Counted from the first letter of the stretch, positions 25,047 through 33,968 are shown. The stretch: 64,000 bases of DNA from Halomonas sp. M4R1S46 (GCF_025725685.1 NZ_CP107008.1:1178001-1242000); one strand, 5' to 3'. The notes: generated by a model from the letters alone, not told the origin. Made by a program: numbers and translations.

Positions 25047-25598
25047 TCAGAAGCTGCGGGCGGGGGTGGCGCAGCTGACCAGCCGGCAGGAGACGTTGCC
25101 GACGTTGCGGAAGCGGTGGGGCACGTTGGTGTCGAAGTAGTAAGCCTCGCCGGCACCGAGCACCCGGGTCTCGGCGCCGATGGTGATCTCGATCTCGCCC
25201 TCCAGCACCACGCCGGCTTCCTCGCCCTGGTGGGCGATCATCTCGCGGCCGGTGTCGGCGCCGGCGGGATAGGTCTCGATCATGAAGTTCAGGGCGCGGT
25301 CGCCGCGGTTGCCGCCGACCAGCTTGTAGATGACGTCACCGGTCCCCACGTCGGCCAGCTCATCGGCCGAGTAGAACACCTGGTCGCGGCTCTCCAGGTC
25401 CATGGTGAAGAAGTCCCCGACGCTCATGGGGATGGCATCGAGGATCTTCTTCAGCGAGCTGACGGACGGGGAGACCTTGCCCTGCTCGATCAGCGACAGG
25501 CTGGAGTGGGTCACCCCGCAGCGCTTGGCCAGCTCGCGCTGGGAGATACCCCTCAGGTTACGCAGGGCGCGCAGGCGCGCGCCGACATCGTCTGCCAT
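25047..25598 (-). CDS. puuR: XRE-family regulator with cupin domain (PuuR-like)
   Basis: This 183-residue protein has an N-terminal helix-turn-helix (LRNLRGISQRELAKRCGVTHSSLSLIEQGKVSPSVSSL, about 12-50) and a C-terminal cupin domain (GEEAGVVLEGEIEITIGAETRVLGAGEAYYFDTNVPHRFRNVG). The length and order match E. coli PuuR (about 185), which represses putrescine catabolism. The ATG at 25598 (MADDVGARLRAL) is preferred over an upstream in-frame ATG that would add 12 unconserved residues. It lies only 52 bases after gatB, away from the puu genes. Control of the puuA/puuD and puuB regions is inferred. Confidence 0.8.
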   Translation of the reverse strand: MADDVGARLRALRNLRGISQRELAKRCGVTHSSLSLIEQGKVSPSVSSLKKILDAIPMSVGDFFTMDLESRDQVFYSADELADVGTGDVIYKLVGGNRGDRALNFMIETYPAGADTGREMIAHQGEEAGVVLEGEIEITIGAETRVLGAGEAYYFDTNVPHRFRNVGNVSCRLVSCATPARSF

Positions 25599-25650
25599 GG
25601 GTCGTCCTCTGAAATCCACGGGGCGGGCCGGCAAGGCCCGCTCCCGGTGC

Positions 25651-27105
25651 TCAGCACAGGGCGTCGAGCTTTTCCTTGAGTAGCTTGTTGACCTGCTGGG
25701 GGTTGGCGGTGCCCCGCGAGGCCTTCATCACCTGGCCGACGAAGTAGCCGATCATCTTGCCGCGCTTGTCGGGTTCGGCATCGCGATACTGGGCCACCTG
25801 GGCGGGGCTGTCGGCAATGACCTGGTCGATCATCGCCTCGATGGCGCCGCTGTCGGTGACCTGCTTGAGGCCCTTGGCCTCGATGATGGCGTCGGCGGAG
25901 TCGCCTTCGTGATGCCACAGGGCCTGGAAGACCTGCTTGGCGGCCTTGCCGTTGATGGTTTCGTCCTTCACCCGGGCGACCAGCTCGCCCAGTTGGGTGG
26001 CCGAGACGGGGCTGTCGTCGATGGCCAGGCCCTCCCGGTTGAGGGCGCCGGAGAGCTCGCCCTGGACCCAGTTGGCGGCCAGCTTGGCATCGCCGCAGAC
26101 GTCCTTGACCCCCTCGAAGTACTCGGCCATGGCGCGGTTCGCCGAGAGCACGCCGGCGTCGTAGGCGGAGAGCCCCAGCTGGCCCTCGAAGCGGGCGCGC
26201 TTCTCGGCGGGCAGCTCCGGCAGGTTGTCGCGCAGGTGATCGACGTAGGCCTGGTCGAGCACCACCGGCAGCAGGTCGGGACAAGGGAAGTAGCGGTAGT
26301 CGTTGGCCTCCTCCTTGGTCCGCATGCTGCGGGTCTCGTCGGCCTCGGGGTCATAGAGGCGGGTCTCCTGGACCACCTCGCCGCCATCCTCGATCAGCTC
26401 GATCTGGCGCTCGACCTCGAAGGCGATGGCGCGCTCGACGAAGCGGAAGGAGTTGACGTTCTTGATCTCGGCGCGGGTGCCGAAGGTGTCCTGGCCGGCG
26501 GGGCGCACCGAGACGTTGACGTCGCAGCGCATCGAGCCCTCGGCCATATTGCCGTCGGAAATCCCCAGATAAGTGACAATCGAATGGATCGCCTTGAGGT
26601 AGGCCGCCGCCTCCTTGGCGCTGCGCATGTCCGGCTCGGAGACGATCTCCAGCAGCGGCGTGCCGGCGCGGTTGAGGTCGATGCCGGTCATGCCGTGGAA
26701 GTCCTCGTGGAGCGACTTGCCGGCGTCCTCCTCCAGGTGGGCGTGGTGCACGCGGATGCGCTTGGTGCTGCCGTCCTCCAGGGTGATTTCCACCTCGCCG
26801 GGCCCGACGATGGGCTGGTACATCTGACTGGTCTGGTAGCCCTTGGGCAGGTCCGGGTAGAAGTAGTTCTTGCGGTCGAACACCGAGACCTCGGGGATCT
26901 GGGCGTGGATGCCCAGGCCGAACTGCACGGCCATGGCCACCGCGGCCTCGTTGAGCACCGGCAGCACCCCGGGCAGCCCCAGGTCCACGGCGCAGGCCTG
27001 GGTGTTGGGCTCGGCGCCGAAGGCCGTGGAGGCGCCGGAGAAGATCTTGGAACGGGTGGCGAGCTGGACGTGGACTTCCAGGCCGATCACGGTTTCCCAT
27101 TGCAT
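25651..27105 (-). CDS. gatB: Asp-tRNA(Asn)/Glu-tRNA(Gln) amidotransferase subunit B
   Basis: GatB binds the misacylated tRNA and phosphorylates its side chain, so that GatA-derived ammonia can make Gln-tRNA or Asn-tRNA. The protein (484 residues) begins MQWETVIGLEVHVQL and carries the hallmark VSVFDRKNYFYPDLPKGYQ and HLEEDAGKS blocks. The YqeY-like C-terminal domain ends with a GTANPQQVNKLLKEKLD tail typical for tRNA binding. Its start overlaps the gatA stop by one base, and a GAGGAG site lies within gatA. Confidence 0.96.
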   Translation of the reverse strand: MQWETVIGLEVHVQLATRSKIFSGASTAFGAEPNTQACAVDLGLPGVLPVLNEAAVAMAVQFGLGIHAQIPEVSVFDRKNYFYPDLPKGYQTSQMYQPIVGPGEVEITLEDGSTKRIRVHHAHLEEDAGKSLHEDFHGMTGIDLNRAGTPLLEIVSEPDMRSAKEAAAYLKAIHSIVTYLGISDGNMAEGSMRCDVNVSVRPAGQDTFGTRAEIKNVNSFRFVERAIAFEVERQIELIEDGGEVVQETRLYDPEADETRSMRTKEEANDYRYFPCPDLLPVVLDQAYVDHLRDNLPELPAEKRARFEGQLGLSAYDAGVLSANRAMAEYFEGVKDVCGDAKLAANWVQGELSGALNREGLAIDDSPVSATQLGELVARVKDETINGKAAKQVFQALWHHEGDSADAIIEAKGLKQVTDSGAIEAMIDQVIADSPAQVAQYRDAEPDKRGKMIGYFVGQVMKASRGTANPQQVNKLLKEKLDALC

Positions 27106-28565
27106 CAGGCGGTCTCCTCGGCGAGGGCGGGACGGCGCAGGTGCCAGTCGGTGGCCTGCTGGAACTGGTGGGCGACGTTGAGCAGCCGGGCCTCGGCGAA
27201 GTGGGTGCCGAGGATCTGCAGGCCCACCGGGCGGCCGTTCGCGAAGCCGGCCGGCACGCTGATGCCGGGGATGCCGGCCAGGTTCACGGCGATGGTGTAG
27301 ATGTCCTGCAGGTACATCGATACCGGGTCCTTGTTGGCGCCCAGGTCGAAGGCCGGGGTCGGCGAGGCCGGGCCCATCAGCACGTCGACCTCGTCGAAGG
27401 CGTCGAGGAAGTCCTGGCGGATCAGCCGGCGGACCTTTTGTGCCTGCTTGTAGTAGGCATCGAAGAAGCCCTCGGAGAGGGTGTGGGTGCCGATCAGGAT
27501 GCGTCGCTTGACTTCCTCGCCGAAGCCCTCGGCGCGGGAGCGCTTGTAGAGGTCGATCAGGTCCTCGGGCGCCTCGCAGCGATGGCCGAAGCGCACGCCG
27601 TCATAGCGCGACAGGTTGGAGGAGGCCTCGGCCGGGGCGATCACGTAGTAGGCCGGAATCGCGTAGTGGGTGTGCGGCAGGCTCACCTCGCGGACCGTGG
27701 CGCCCAGCGACTCGTAGACCTTGACCGCCTCGCGCACCGCGCCCTCCACCTCGGGGGACAGGCCGTCGCCGAAGTATTCCCGGGGCAGGCCGATCGTGAG
27801 GCCGGACAGCGGCGCGTCGAGGTCCTCGGTGTAGTCCGGGACGCCGCGGGCCACCGAGGTGGAGTCGCGCAGGTCGTGGCCGGCGATGGCACCGAGCAGG
27901 TGGGCGCAGTCCGCGGCCGAGCGCGCCATGGGCCCCGCCTGGTCGAGGCTCGAGGCGTAGGCGATCATGCCGTAGCGGGAGACCCGGCCATAGGTGGGCT
28001 TGAGGCCGGTGATGCCGCAGAAGGCGGCGGGCTGGCGGATCGAGCCACCGGTGTCGGTGCCCATGGCCGCCGGCACCAGGCCCGCGGCGACCGCGGCGGC
28101 GCTGCCGCCGGAGGAGCCGCCGGGGACCGCCGCGAGGTCCCAGGGGTTCTTTACCGGGCCATAGAAGCTGTTCTCGTTGGACGAGCCCATGGCGAACTCG
28201 TCCATGTTGGTCTTGCCGAGGCTGACGGTGCCGGCGGCCGCGAGTTTTTCGACCACGGTAGCGTCATAGGGGGCGGTGAAGGTGTCGAGCATCCGCGAGC
28301 CGCAGCTGGTCTTCACCCCGCGGGTGCAGAAGATGTCCTTCAGGGCCAGCGGCAGGCCGGTGAGCGGGCCGGCCTCGCCGTTGGCGCGGGCGGCATCGGC
28401 CCGGTCGGCGGCCTCGAGGGCGGCATCAGGCGTCACGGTGATAAAGCTGTTGAGCGATCCGTCGAGGCGCTCGATGCGTGCCAGCAGGCTCCGGGTGAGC
28501 TCGCGGCTGGAGAACTCGCCGGCGGCCAGGCCGGCGGCGAGCTCGGTCAGTGTCTTGTCGTGCAT
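27105..28565 (-). CDS. gatA: Asp-tRNA(Asn)/Glu-tRNA(Gln) amidotransferase subunit A (amidase)
   Basis: GatA releases ammonia from glutamine for the GatCAB complex. The 486-residue protein carries the amidase signature: catalytic Lys in LALKDIFCTRG, cis-Ser in PGGSSGGSAAAVAAGLVPAA and Ser nucleophile in GTDTGGSIRQPAAFCG. I use the ATG at 28565 because MHDKTLTELAAGL matches the family start. An alternative ATG at 28619 overlaps the gatC stop (ATGA) and would add 18 unconserved residues. Translational coupling favours the upstream ATG, so the start is not certain. Confidence 0.94.
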   Translation of the reverse strand: MHDKTLTELAAGLAAGEFSSRELTRSLLARIERLDGSLNSFITVTPDAALEAADRADAARANGEAGPLTGLPLALKDIFCTRGVKTSCGSRMLDTFTAPYDATVVEKLAAAGTVSLGKTNMDEFAMGSSNENSFYGPVKNPWDLAAVPGGSSGGSAAAVAAGLVPAAMGTDTGGSIRQPAAFCGITGLKPTYGRVSRYGMIAYASSLDQAGPMARSAADCAHLLGAIAGHDLRDSTSVARGVPDYTEDLDAPLSGLTIGLPREYFGDGLSPEVEGAVREAVKVYESLGATVREVSLPHTHYAIPAYYVIAPAEASSNLSRYDGVRFGHRCEAPEDLIDLYKRSRAEGFGEEVKRRILIGTHTLSEGFFDAYYKQAQKVRRLIRQDFLDAFDEVDVLMGPASPTPAFDLGANKDPVSMYLQDIYTIAVNLAGIPGISVPAGFANGRPVGLQILGTHFAEARLLNVAHQFQQATDWHLRRPALAEETA

Positions 28566-28615
28566 GGGCCCGTGGCTCCGTGAAGACTTGCCGTTGACGT
28601 TGGGGGACGAGGGGG

Positions 28616-28903
28616 TCATTCGACGACCCGTGGCACCAGGTAGAGACCGTTTTCCACCGCCGGCGCGCAGCGCTGGAAGGTCTCGCGCTGGTCGGTCTCG
28701 GTGACCTCGTCGGCGCGCAGGCGCTGGGTGGCGTCGAGCGGGTGGGCCAGCGGGGCGACGCCCTCGGTGTCGAGCCCCTGCAACTGGTCGACCATCTCCA
28801 GGATGCGCCCCAGGTCGTCGAGGTAGTGGGCGGCCTCACTCTCGTCCAGGCCGAGTCGGGCCAGGTGGGCGGCCCTGAGAACGTCTGCGTGTTCAAGCGC
28901 CAT
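28616..28903 (-). CDS. gatC: Asp-tRNA(Asn)/Glu-tRNA(Gln) amidotransferase subunit C
   Basis: GatC is the small subunit that wraps around and stabilises GatA. This 95-residue protein shows the expected opening (MALEHADVLRAAHLARLGLDESEA), the central LGRILEMVDQLQGLDTEGVAPLAHPL and the terminal ETFQRCAPAVENGLYLVPRVVE. It is the first gene of gatCAB, divergent from mreB with a 172-base gap, and has a GAGGA site upstream. Confidence 0.95.
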   Translation of the reverse strand: MALEHADVLRAAHLARLGLDESEAAHYLDDLGRILEMVDQLQGLDTEGVAPLAHPLDATQRLRADEVTETDQRETFQRCAPAVENGLYLVPRVVE

Positions 28904-29075
28904 GATCGGGTGTCCTCGAAGGGGTGGGGAAAAGACCGCAAAAGGTACCACATTCGCGCCCGCGCTGGCAGGTCCGTCGCATCCGGCCGCGGGGCGTTTC
29001 GCTTGCCGCTCGGGGGGTGCAGTGATACCGTTTGCCCCCGCACAGGGTTCCCGGTCTGCACTAGGTAACGACTTC

Positions 29076-30113
29076 ATGTTCAAACGTTTGAGGGGGCTGT
29101 TCTCCAGCGATCTGTCGATCGACCTGGGGACCGCCAATACGCTGATCTACGTCCGCGGGCGCGGCATCGTGCTCGACGAGCCGTCGGTCGTGGCGATCCG
29201 CCAGTCCGGCAACATGCGTAGCGTGGCTGCCGTGGGCGTCGACGCCAAGCGCATGCTGGGACGCACGCCCGGCAACATCACCGCCATCCGGCCGATGAAG
29301 GACGGCGTCATCGCCGACTTCACCGTTACCGAGCAGATGCTCCAGTACTTCATCCGCAAGGTCCATCAGAGCACCTTCCTGACGCCGAGCCCGCGGGTCC
29401 TGGTGTGCGTACCCTGCATGTCGACCCAGGTGGAGCGACGGGCCATCAAGGAGTCGGCCGAGGGCGCCGGCGCCCGCGAAGTCTTCCTGATCGAGGAGCC
29501 CATGGCGGCGGCCATCGGTGCCGGGCTGCCGGTCGAGGAGGCCCAGGGGTCCATGGTCGTCGACATCGGCGGCGGTACCAGCGAGATCGCCATCATTTCG
29601 CTCAACGGCGTGGTCTACTCGGAGTCCATCCGCGTCGGCGGCGACCGCTTCGACGAGGCCATCATCGCCTACGTGCGCCGCCATTACGGCAGCCTGATCG
29701 GCGAGTCCACCGCCGAGCGCATCAAGGAAGAGATCGGCTGTGCCTACCCCGGCGGCGAGCTGCGCGAGATCGACGTGCGTGGCCGCAACCTCGCCGAGGG
29801 CATCCCGCGCAGTTTCACCCTGAATTCCCACGAGATCCTCGATGCCCTGCAGGAGACCCTGGGCTCCATCGTCGCCGCGGTGAAGAGTGCCCTGGAGCAG
29901 TCGCCGCCCGAGCTGGCCTCCGACATCGCCGAGCGCGGCCTGGTGCTGACCGGCGGCGGGGCCCTGCTGCGCGACCTGGACAAGCTGATCGCCGAGGAGA
30001 CCGGCCTGCCCGTGGTGGTCGCCGAGGACCCGCTGACCTGCGTGGCTCGCGGCGGCGGCAAGGCGCTCGAGATGATCGATCAGCATACCTTCGAGCTGCT
30101 CTCCAGCGACTAG
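29076..30113 (+). CDS. mreB: Rod-shape-determining actin homologue MreB
   Basis: MreB forms membrane-associated filaments that direct lateral peptidoglycan synthesis. This 345-residue protein begins MFKRLRGLFSSDLSIDLGTANTLIYV, contains the phosphate-binding DIGGGTSEIAIISL and the adenine-binding LTGGGALLRDLDKLI, and has the amphipathic N-terminal helix of gammaproteobacterial MreB. The ATG at 29076 follows AGGTAAC; the upstream open frame is not conserved. It starts the mreBCD series. Confidence 0.97.
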   Translation: MFKRLRGLFSSDLSIDLGTANTLIYVRGRGIVLDEPSVVAIRQSGNMRSVAAVGVDAKRMLGRTPGNITAIRPMKDGVIADFTVTEQMLQYFIRKVHQSTFLTPSPRVLVCVPCMSTQVERRAIKESAEGAGAREVFLIEEPMAAAIGAGLPVEEAQGSMVVDIGGGTSEIAIISLNGVVYSESIRVGGDRFDEAIIAYVRRHYGSLIGESTAERIKEEIGCAYPGGELREIDVRGRNLAEGIPRSFTLNSHEILDALQETLGSIVAAVKSALEQSPPELASDIAERGLVLTGGGALLRDLDKLIAEETGLPVVVAEDPLTCVARGGGKALEMIDQHTFELLSSD

Positions 30114-30440
30114 GGAAATCCTGATTCATGGCTGCGCTCGACGACCCATAGGGAATAAGGAAGTGCGCAGGTTCGTCGCGAACGAACCTGGCCATCCTGG
30201 CCGCCGGCGGTGCCGGAGCGCCGGCCCGGTCGCCGCCTCATGTAGCAGGCGACACGGCGGGCGCTGCGCTCCGGCGGCGACCAGACCAGGCGTCCCCGTC
30301 TCTCGTCGCTCGCGACATGAATCAGCGCTCCCCTGGAGAACTCGGAACTCTGTGATTGCGGGCGGTGCCCCGTGAGGTGCTGTGCTGTCAGGCGTCTCGG
30401 CCAGGCCTCGAGCGCCGGAACGAGATAGGGGGAGAACGCT
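30114..30440. other. Structured mreB-mreC intergenic region, no gene
   Basis: These 327 bases hold several strong inverted repeats. One is a 9-bp hairpin CAGGTTCGT / ACGAACCTG at 30168-30190. The others are two mutually exclusive long-range pairings: GCCGGAGCG (30212-30220) with CGCTCCGGC (30267-30275), and GGTCGCCGCC (30228-30237) with GGCGGCGACC (30273-30282). A ribosome site AGGGGGAG (30427-30434) closes it. The gap is unusually long for mreB-mreC and may contain a promoter or regulatory RNA structure. No open frame has support. Confidence 0.7.
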
Positions 30441-30467
30441 ATCAAGCCGCTGTTCTCGCACGGATCG

Positions 30468-31361
30468 GTGCCGGGCTATCGCATGCTGCTGTGTGCGATC
30501 CTCGCCGCTGCACTGATGTTCGTCGATCTGCGCTTCTCTCGCATGGAGCCCGTGCGGGCCCAGCTCTCCACCCTGGTGGCGCCGATCCAGTGGGCCGTCA
30601 GCCTGCCCAGCGACGTGCTCAACTGGGCCGCCCTGGCGCTGTCCGACCAGCGGGCGCTGGTGGAGGAGAATCGGCGCCTGCGGGAGCAGATCCTGACCCT
30701 GTCCCACCGGGTGCAGCGCATGGCCAGCCTCACCGCCGAGAACGTCCGCCTGCGCGAGCTGCTGGACGCCACCCGGGAGGATGATATCCCCTTCTTCACC
30801 GCCGAGCTGCTGTCGCTGGACCCTGACCCCTTCAGCCATCGCATGGTGATCGATCGCGGTCGCCGCGACGGCGTCTTCGTCGGTCAGCCGGTCATGGATG
30901 CCGCGGGGCTGGTGGGGCAGGTCACGGCCGTGTCGGCCTATTCCAGCCGGGTGCTGCTGGTGGCCGATGCCAGCCATGCGCTGCCGATCCAGGTCAATCG
31001 CAACGGCCTGCGCTTCATCATCCAGGGTACCGGCCGGTACGAGGCCCTGAGCGTGCTGCATGTCCCCGACACCGCCGATATCCGCGAGGGGGACCTGCTG
31101 GTGACCTCGGGGCTGGCGGGGCGTTTCCCGCCCGGCTACCCGGTCGCCCGGGTCACCCAGGTAGTACACGATCCCGGCGAGCCCTTCGCCCGGGTCGACG
31201 CACGCCCCGTGGCCCAGCTGCAGCGCTCGCGCCACTTCCTGCTGCTGTTTCCCCCGGAGCCCCCCGAGGCCCCCGGGCGGGGCGGCTGGACCGTACGGCT
31301 CGATCCCGTCGCCATCCGCGCCGCGCTGGAGGCCGCCGGTCCCCTCGAGGAGGAGCCCTGA
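30468..31361 (+). CDS. mreC: Cell shape-determining protein MreC (start codon uncertain)
   Basis: MreC is a bitopic periplasmic scaffold linking MreB to penicillin-binding proteins. The product shows a transmembrane helix (MLLCAILAAALMFVD), a coiled coil (ALVEENRRLREQILTLSHRVQRM) and the double beta-barrel domain with RRDGVFVGQPVMDAAGLVGQV. The coordinates use the only canonical start in frame, GTG at 30468 (297 residues). However, the frame is open upstream as I-K-P-L-F-S-H-G-S-V, which matches the family opening MKPxFSRG with ATC (30441) in place of ATG. A strong AGGGGGAG site lies exactly 6 bases before it. The true start is probably 30441 (306 residues). Confidence 0.92.
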   Translation: MPGYRMLLCAILAAALMFVDLRFSRMEPVRAQLSTLVAPIQWAVSLPSDVLNWAALALSDQRALVEENRRLREQILTLSHRVQRMASLTAENVRLRELLDATREDDIPFFTAELLSLDPDPFSHRMVIDRGRRDGVFVGQPVMDAAGLVGQVTAVSAYSSRVLLVADASHALPIQVNRNGLRFIIQGTGRYEALSVLHVPDTADIREGDLLVTSGLAGRFPPGYPVARVTQVVHDPGEPFARVDARPVAQLQRSRHFLLLFPPEPPEAPGRGGWTVRLDPVAIRAALEAAGPLEEEP

Positions 31362-31849
31362 TGGCCGCCCCGTCTTCCGCCAGCCTGCCGTGGATCTGGT
31401 TGACGCTACTGTTGGCGCTGTGCCTGCAGGTGATGCCCCTGGCCGACGGCTGGCAGATCTGGCGGCCCGACTGGCTGGGGCTGATGCTGATCTACTGGTG
31501 CATGAAGGCGCCGCAGCGGGTGGGGGTCTTCCATGGCTTCGTGCTGGGGATCCTGCTCGACCTGATCGAAGGGGCGCCGCTCGGCCAGAACGCCTTGCTG
31601 CTGTCCCTGCTGGCCTTCCTCTGTGCCCTGGTCTATCCCCGCTTCCGGGCCTATTCCCTGCTCCAGCAGGCGGTGCTGATCCTGGTGCTGCTGGGCACGG
31701 TACAGCTCGTCGAGCAATGGCTGCGGACCCTGCTCGGGCCCTTCTCGATCCACCTTTCCTTCCTCTTGCCCTCGCTGATCGGGGCGGTGCTTTGGCCCTG
31801 GCTGACCACGCTGTTCCGGGCCTTCCGTCGCCGTCCCGCCGGCGATTGA
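31361..31849 (+). CDS. mreD: Rod-shape-determining membrane protein MreD
   Basis: MreD is a small integral membrane protein of the elongasome. This 162-residue protein has about five hydrophobic segments, including LPWIWLTLLLALCLQVMPL and VLGILLDLIEGAPLGQNALL; the GxxLDLIEGxPLGQxAL motif is conserved in the family. Its ATG overlaps the mreC stop (TGATG), indicating coupling. Confidence 0.94.
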   Translation: MAAPSSASLPWIWLTLLLALCLQVMPLADGWQIWRPDWLGLMLIYWCMKAPQRVGVFHGFVLGILLDLIEGAPLGQNALLLSLLAFLCALVYPRFRAYSLLQQAVLILVLLGTVQLVEQWLRTLLGPFSIHLSFLLPSLIGAVLWPWLTTLFRAFRRRPAGD

Positions 31850-31862
31850 CCCCGGAGACGCC

Positions 31863-32471
31863 ATGCCCGCCGCTTCCCCGCTGATCTGTCTGGCCTCGGC
31901 CTCGCCGAGGCGACGCGAGCTGCTGGCATCCATCGACGTGCCCGTCGAGGTGCGCCCGGTGGACATCGACGAGAGGCCGCGGCCCGGCGAGGCCGCCGAG
32001 GCCTACGTGCTGCGCCTGGCCGAGGAGAAGGCCCGGGCGGGCGCCGCCCTGGGTGCCTTGCCGACCCTGGGCGCCGACACCGCCGTGGTGTGCGACGAGA
32101 CGATCCTCGGCAAGCCCCGGGACCATGAGCACGCCGCCGCCATGCTGCGCGCGCTGTCGGGCCGTAGCCACGAGGTGCTGACCGCCGTGGCGGTGACCGG
32201 CCCGGCAGGGCTGCTCTCGACCCGCGTGGTCACGCGGGTGACGATGCGTGAGATCGCCGAGGAGGAGATCGCCGCCTACTGGGCCACCGGCGAGCCCGCC
32301 GACAAGGCCGGCGGCTATGCCATCCAGGGGCGGGGCGCGGTGTTCGTCGCGCGCCTGGAGGGCAGTCACTCGGCGGTGGTGGGGCTGCCGCTGTTCGAGA
32401 CGGCCGCGCTGCTGTCGCGCCAGGGCGTGCCCCTGTGGAACCGGTCGCGGCCGGCGCCGGCTATGTCATAA
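31863..32471 (+). CDS. maf: Maf-family nucleoside triphosphate pyrophosphatase (YhdE-type)
   Basis: Maf proteins hydrolyse non-canonical or excess NTPs (YhdE acts on dTTP and UTP) to monophosphates. The 202-residue product has the N-terminal LASASPRRRELLASIDV signature, the metal-site LGADTAVVCDETILGKP, and the conserved DKAGGYAIQGRGAVFV and SHSAVVGLPLFET blocks. It lies between mreD and rng as in E. coli. A short C-terminal extension rich in Arg/Pro is present. Confidence 0.93.
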   Translation: MPAASPLICLASASPRRRELLASIDVPVEVRPVDIDERPRPGEAAEAYVLRLAEEKARAGAALGALPTLGADTAVVCDETILGKPRDHEHAAAMLRALSGRSHEVLTAVAVTGPAGLLSTRVVTRVTMREIAEEEIAAYWATGEPADKAGGYAIQGRGAVFVARLEGSHSAVVGLPLFETAALLSRQGVPLWNRSRPAPAMS

Positions 32472-32504
32472 TGGCCCGAGTTTCCTCTGGACAAGGATTT
32501 CCGC

Positions 32505-33968
32505 ATGAGCGGTGAAGTACTCATCAACCTGACGCCGATGGAGACCCGCGTCGCCGTGGTGGAGAACGGCGTGCTGCAGGAGGCCTTCATCGAGCGCGCT
32601 CGCCGCCGGGGCATCGTCGGCAACATCTACAAGGGCCGGGTCGTGCGCGTCCTGCCGGGCATGCAGGCTGCCTTCGTCGATATCGGCCTCGACCGCGCCG
32701 CCTTCATCCATGCCCATGAGGTGATGCCGCCGGGCACCCCCGCCGACGAGCAGGTCTCCATCGCTCAGCTGCTCCACGAGGGTCAGGCCCTGGTGGTCCA
32801 GGTCACCAAGGACCCCATCGGCTCCAAGGGCGCCCGGCTGACCACCCACCTCTCGGTGCCGTCCCGTTACCTGGTCTACATGCCCGACTCGCCCCACCAT
32901 GGCGTTTCCCAGCGCATCGAGGACGACGGCGAGCGAGAGCGGCTGCGGGCGCTGGTCGAGGCGGCCACCGGGGAACAGAGCCTCGAGGTCACCGGGGGCT
33001 TCATCGTGCGGACCGCCGCCGAGGGGGTCAGCCTCGAGGAGCTCGCCGGCGACATGCACTTCCTGCTGCGGCTGTGGCGCAAGGTCAGCGAGCGCAAGGT
33101 CACCGCCTCGGCCCCCAGCGCCATCTACGATGACCTGCCGCTGTTCATGCGCACCCTGCGCGACGTGATGCGCGACGATATCGAGAAGGTGCGCATCGAC
33201 TCCCGGGAGAACCACGTCAAGCTGCTGGAGTTCGCCGAGGAGTTCATGCCCGCGGCGGTGGAGCGCATCGAGCACTACGCCGGCGAGCGCCCGATCTTCG
33301 ACCTGTTCAGCGTCGAGGACGAGATCCAGAAGGCGCTGGGCCGCAAGGTGCAGCTCAAGTCGGGGGGCTACCTGGTCATCGATCCCACCGAGGCGATGAC
33401 CACCATCGACGTCAACACCGGCGGCTATGTGGGACACCGCAACCTCGAGGAGACGATCTTCAAGACCAACCTCGAGGCCGCCACCGCCATCGCCCGTCAG
33501 CTGCGGCTGCGCAATCTGGGCGGCATCATCATCATCGACTTCATCGACATGGAGGACCCGGAGCACCAGCGCCAGGTGCTGCGGGTGCTGGAGAAGTCGC
33601 TGGAGCGCGACCACGCCAAGACCAAGTGCACCGGCGTCACCGAGCTCGGCCTGGTCCAGGTGACCCGCAAGCGCACCCGGGAGAGCCTGGAGCAGACGCT
33701 CTGCGAGGCCTGTCCCTCCTGCCATGGCCGCGGCACGCTCAAGACCCCCGAGTCGGTGTGCTACGAGATCTTCCGCGAGATCCTGCGCGAGGAACGGGCC
33801 TACAGCGCCGAGACCTATACGGTGCTGGCCTCGCAGTCGGTGGTCGACCGGCTGCTCGACGAGGAATCGGCGGCCGTGGCGGACCTGGAGGAATTCATCG
33901 GCAAGACCATCCGCTTCCAGGTGGAGTCCCACTATTCCCAGGAGCAGTACGACATCGTGCTGATGTGA
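32505..33968 (+). CDS. rng: Ribonuclease G
   Basis: RNase G is an endoribonuclease that matures the 16S rRNA 5' end and turns over some mRNAs. The 487-residue protein has the N-terminal S1 domain (GNIYKGRVVRVLPGMQAAFVDIG), RNase H-like and DNase I-like parts with catalytic Asp302 (TIDVNTGGYVG) and Asp345 (IIIIDFIDME), and the zinc-link CEACPSCHGRG. It lacks the long C-terminal scaffold of RNase E, so rng is the right call. An in-frame gap of 3 bases leads into yhdP. Confidence 0.96.
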   Translation: MSGEVLINLTPMETRVAVVENGVLQEAFIERARRRGIVGNIYKGRVVRVLPGMQAAFVDIGLDRAAFIHAHEVMPPGTPADEQVSIAQLLHEGQALVVQVTKDPIGSKGARLTTHLSVPSRYLVYMPDSPHHGVSQRIEDDGERERLRALVEAATGEQSLEVTGGFIVRTAAEGVSLEELAGDMHFLLRLWRKVSERKVTASAPSAIYDDLPLFMRTLRDVMRDDIEKVRIDSRENHVKLLEFAEEFMPAAVERIEHYAGERPIFDLFSVEDEIQKALGRKVQLKSGGYLVIDPTEAMTTIDVNTGGYVGHRNLEETIFKTNLEAATAIARQLRLRNLGGIIIIDFIDMEDPEHQRQVLRVLEKSLERDHAKTKCTGVTELGLVQVTRKRTRESLEQTLCEACPSCHGRGTLKTPESVCYEIFREILREERAYSAETYTVLASQSVVDRLLDEESAAVADLEEFIGKTIRFQVESHYSQEQYDIVLM

